DNA from: DATBAX01 sp963762965
GTDB lineage: Bacteria; Acidobacteriota; Terriglobia; Terriglobales; Acidobacteriaceae
NCBI GenBank assembly: GCA_963762965.1
Contig: CAVXME010000001.1
Location: forward strand, 2,294,001-2,358,000
DNA length: 64,000 nt
Direction: 5' to 3'
The notes beneath the pieces are model-generated. The model saw only the letters and a program-made list of their open reading frames with translations. It made no database searches and was not told where the DNA came from. The first letter of the stretch is position 1, and every line of letters starts with the position of its first letter. Made by a program: the position numbers and the translations under genes. Shown here piece after piece: positions 62,729 through 64,000 of this stretch.

Positions 62729-64000
62729 ATGCCGGAAGTAATCCGTTCCCCCAAGACCTACGACGTCTGCATCATCGGATCAGGCGCGGGCGGCGGCACT
62801 GCCGCCAAAGTCCTGACCGAAGGCGGCCTCAATGTCGTCATGCTCGAAGCCGGCCCTGACCTCAACCCTGCGAAAGATTACAAAGAACATGTCTGGCCCT
62901 ATCAGTTGCCACATCGCGGCGCCGGCATTGGCGCTAAATTCCAAAACGAATTGAACGACGAATTCCTCGCCCCCAACGGCTTCTGGGACATCGACGGCGA
63001 ACCCTACACCACCGCCGAAGGCTCAAAGTTCCGCTGGTTCCGTTCCCGCATCGTCGGCGGACGCACCAATCACTGGGGCCGGATCGCGCTGCGTTTCGCG
63101 CCCGTCGATTTCAAATCGCGCTCCAACGACGGCATGGGCGACGACTGGCCGCTCACCTACGAAGAGATCGCGCCTTACTATGACAAAGTCGAATCGTTCA
63201 TCGGCGTTTTCGGATCGCAAGAAAACATTTCCAGCGCTCCCAATGGCGTTTTTCTTCCCCCTCCCCCGCCCCGCTGCACTGAGACCATCATCAAAAAGGC
63301 TTGCGACAAAGTCGGCGTTCTTTGCGTGCCTTCGCGTCTCGCCATTCTCACCAAGCCGCTGAACGGGCGCGCCGCTTGCCACTATTGCGGTCAATGCAGC
63401 CGCGGTTGTGTCAGCGCCTCCAATTTCAGTTCCAGCCAGGTCATGATCCCTCCGGCGCAAGCCACCGGACGCCTTACCTTGATCACCGGCGCCATGGCCC
63501 GCGAAGTCATTGTCGGCAAGGACGGCAAAGCCGCCGCGATTTCCTACGTGGACAAAGCCACCAAGACTGAAAAGCGAGTTTATGCCAAAGCATTTGTTCT
63601 GGCGGCCAGCGCCTGCGAGTCGGCGCGCCTACTGCTGAACTCAAAGTCGTCAATGTTTCCTGACGGCTTGGCCAACTCTTCCGGCGTGGTCGGACGCTAT
63701 CTCACTGACACCGTGGGCAGTGGCGGAGGCGGTTATTTCCCGCAACTCGAAAAAATGCCACCGCACAATCACGACGGCACCGGCGGCATGCACATGTACG
63801 TTCCCTGGTGGAAGTTCGATCGCAAGAACGACTTTCTTCGCGGATATCACATCGAATTCGGCGGCGGGCGCGGCATGCCCGGCGTGGGCGACTTCGAGGG
63901 CCCATGCGATTTCTTCGAAGGCTACGGCTCCAGCCTGAAGAAGGCGTGCCACAACAGCTACGGCAATTACATCGGTTTCGCCGGACGCGGCGAAATGATT
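62729..64000 (+). CDS. Second GMC family FAD oxidoreductase, partial (runs off right edge)
   Basis: ATG 62729 opens a frame of 424 codons to the end of the window with no stop. It has the FAD loop (CIIGSGAGGGTAAKVLTEGG), LEAGPDL, the substrate-contact segment IVGGRTNHWG, and the same Cys cluster as the first GMC protein, CHYCGQCSRGC (Cys217, 220, 223, 227). It is a paralogue of the gene at 59986 but diverges strongly, suggesting a different substrate or a second step. No signal peptide is present; export would again need a Tat-carrying partner, not visible in the window. Confidence 0.9.
   Translation, partial: MPEVIRSPKTYDVCIIGSGAGGGTAAKVLTEGGLNVVMLEAGPDLNPAKDYKEHVWPYQLPHRGAGIGAKFQNELNDEFLAPNGFWDIDGEPYTTAEGSKFRWFRSRIVGGRTNHWGRIALRFAPVDFKSRSNDGMGDDWPLTYEEIAPYYDKVESFIGVFGSQENISSAPNGVFLPPPPPRCTETIIKKACDKVGVLCVPSRLAILTKPLNGRAACHYCGQCSRGCVSASNFSSSQVMIPPAQATGRLTLITGAMAREVIVGKDGKAAAISYVDKATKTEKRVYAKAFVLAASACESARLLLNSKSSMFPDGLANSSGVVGRYLTDTVGSGGGGYFPQLEKMPPHNHDGTGGMHMYVPWWKFDRKNDFLRGYHIEFGGGRGMPGVGDFEGPCDFFEGYGSSLKKACHNSYGNYIGFAGRGEMI

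Overview
The window looks like chromosomal DNA of an Acidobacteriota species, probably Terriglobia (subdivision 1). This is inferred from gene content: VWFA-related proteins of the TIGR03436 type, very large TonB-dependent receptors with an N-terminal carboxypeptidase-regulatory domain, several CRTAC1/ASPIC-UnbV proteins with VCBS/FG-GAP repeats, a Ser/Thr kinase with long TPR and PEGA regions, and many exported enzymes with Sec or Tat signals. No rRNA, tRNA, CRISPR array, transposase, phage gene or replication origin was seen.

Layout. 1-900: start of a BNR/sialidase-like gene, a VOC-gene remnant and a palindromic repeat. 0.9-6.2 kb: secreted M1 aminopeptidase, a clan-A-like glycosidase, and a CusF-SCO1 copper protein. 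6.2-20.6 kb: two CRTAC1 proteins, a LacI regulator with a textbook LacI-family operator, then a divergent block of aldose epimerase, alpha-L-fucosidase, a frameshifted TonB-dependent receptor and a VWFA protein, which reads as a sugar or polysaccharide use locus. 20.6-30.5 kb: giant Ser/Thr kinase, sedolisin protease, purine nucleoside phosphorylase and exported adenosine deaminase. 30.7-39.5 kb: Pit phosphate transporter and PhoU, ergothioneine genes egtB-egtD, a NarL-type two-component pair overlapping a Tat-exported CRTAC1 protein, and a small Cys-rich secreted protein. 39.6-45.8 kb: second TonB-dependent receptor, APC permease, an AhpD-like protein whose second redox cysteine is an in-frame TGA followed by a SECIS-like hairpin (candidate selenoprotein), and a cupin. 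45.9-52.8 kb: a four-gene operon (Rieske oxygenase, betaine-homocysteine methyltransferase-like, two FAD oxidoreductases) divergent from a TetR gene with twin operators and a second, indel-broken Rieske gene, suggesting catabolism of a betaine-like N-methyl compound. 52.9-57.1 kb: amidohydrolase, TrmJ-type RNA methylase with a premature TAG, CocE hydrolase. 57.2-64 kb: a same-strand run of Tat-exported TIM-barrel epimerases, a gluconate-2-dehydrogenase subunit-3 protein and two GMC oxidoreductases, inferred to be a periplasmic sugar oxidation (3-keto-sugar type) module; the last gene runs off the end.

The strongest lead is the CPY-TGA AhpD-like gene at 44635-45264. Other notable signals are a family of roughly 68-bp two-hairpin repeats (four copies), paired TetR operators, a LacI operator matching TGNAANCGNTTNCA, and three interrupted genes (a TonB-dependent receptor at a G-GGT-TTG heptamer, a Rieske gene with two compensating indels, and trmJ with an amber codon). 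Several interruptions in one window could be sequencing errors or real decay; the sequence alone cannot decide.
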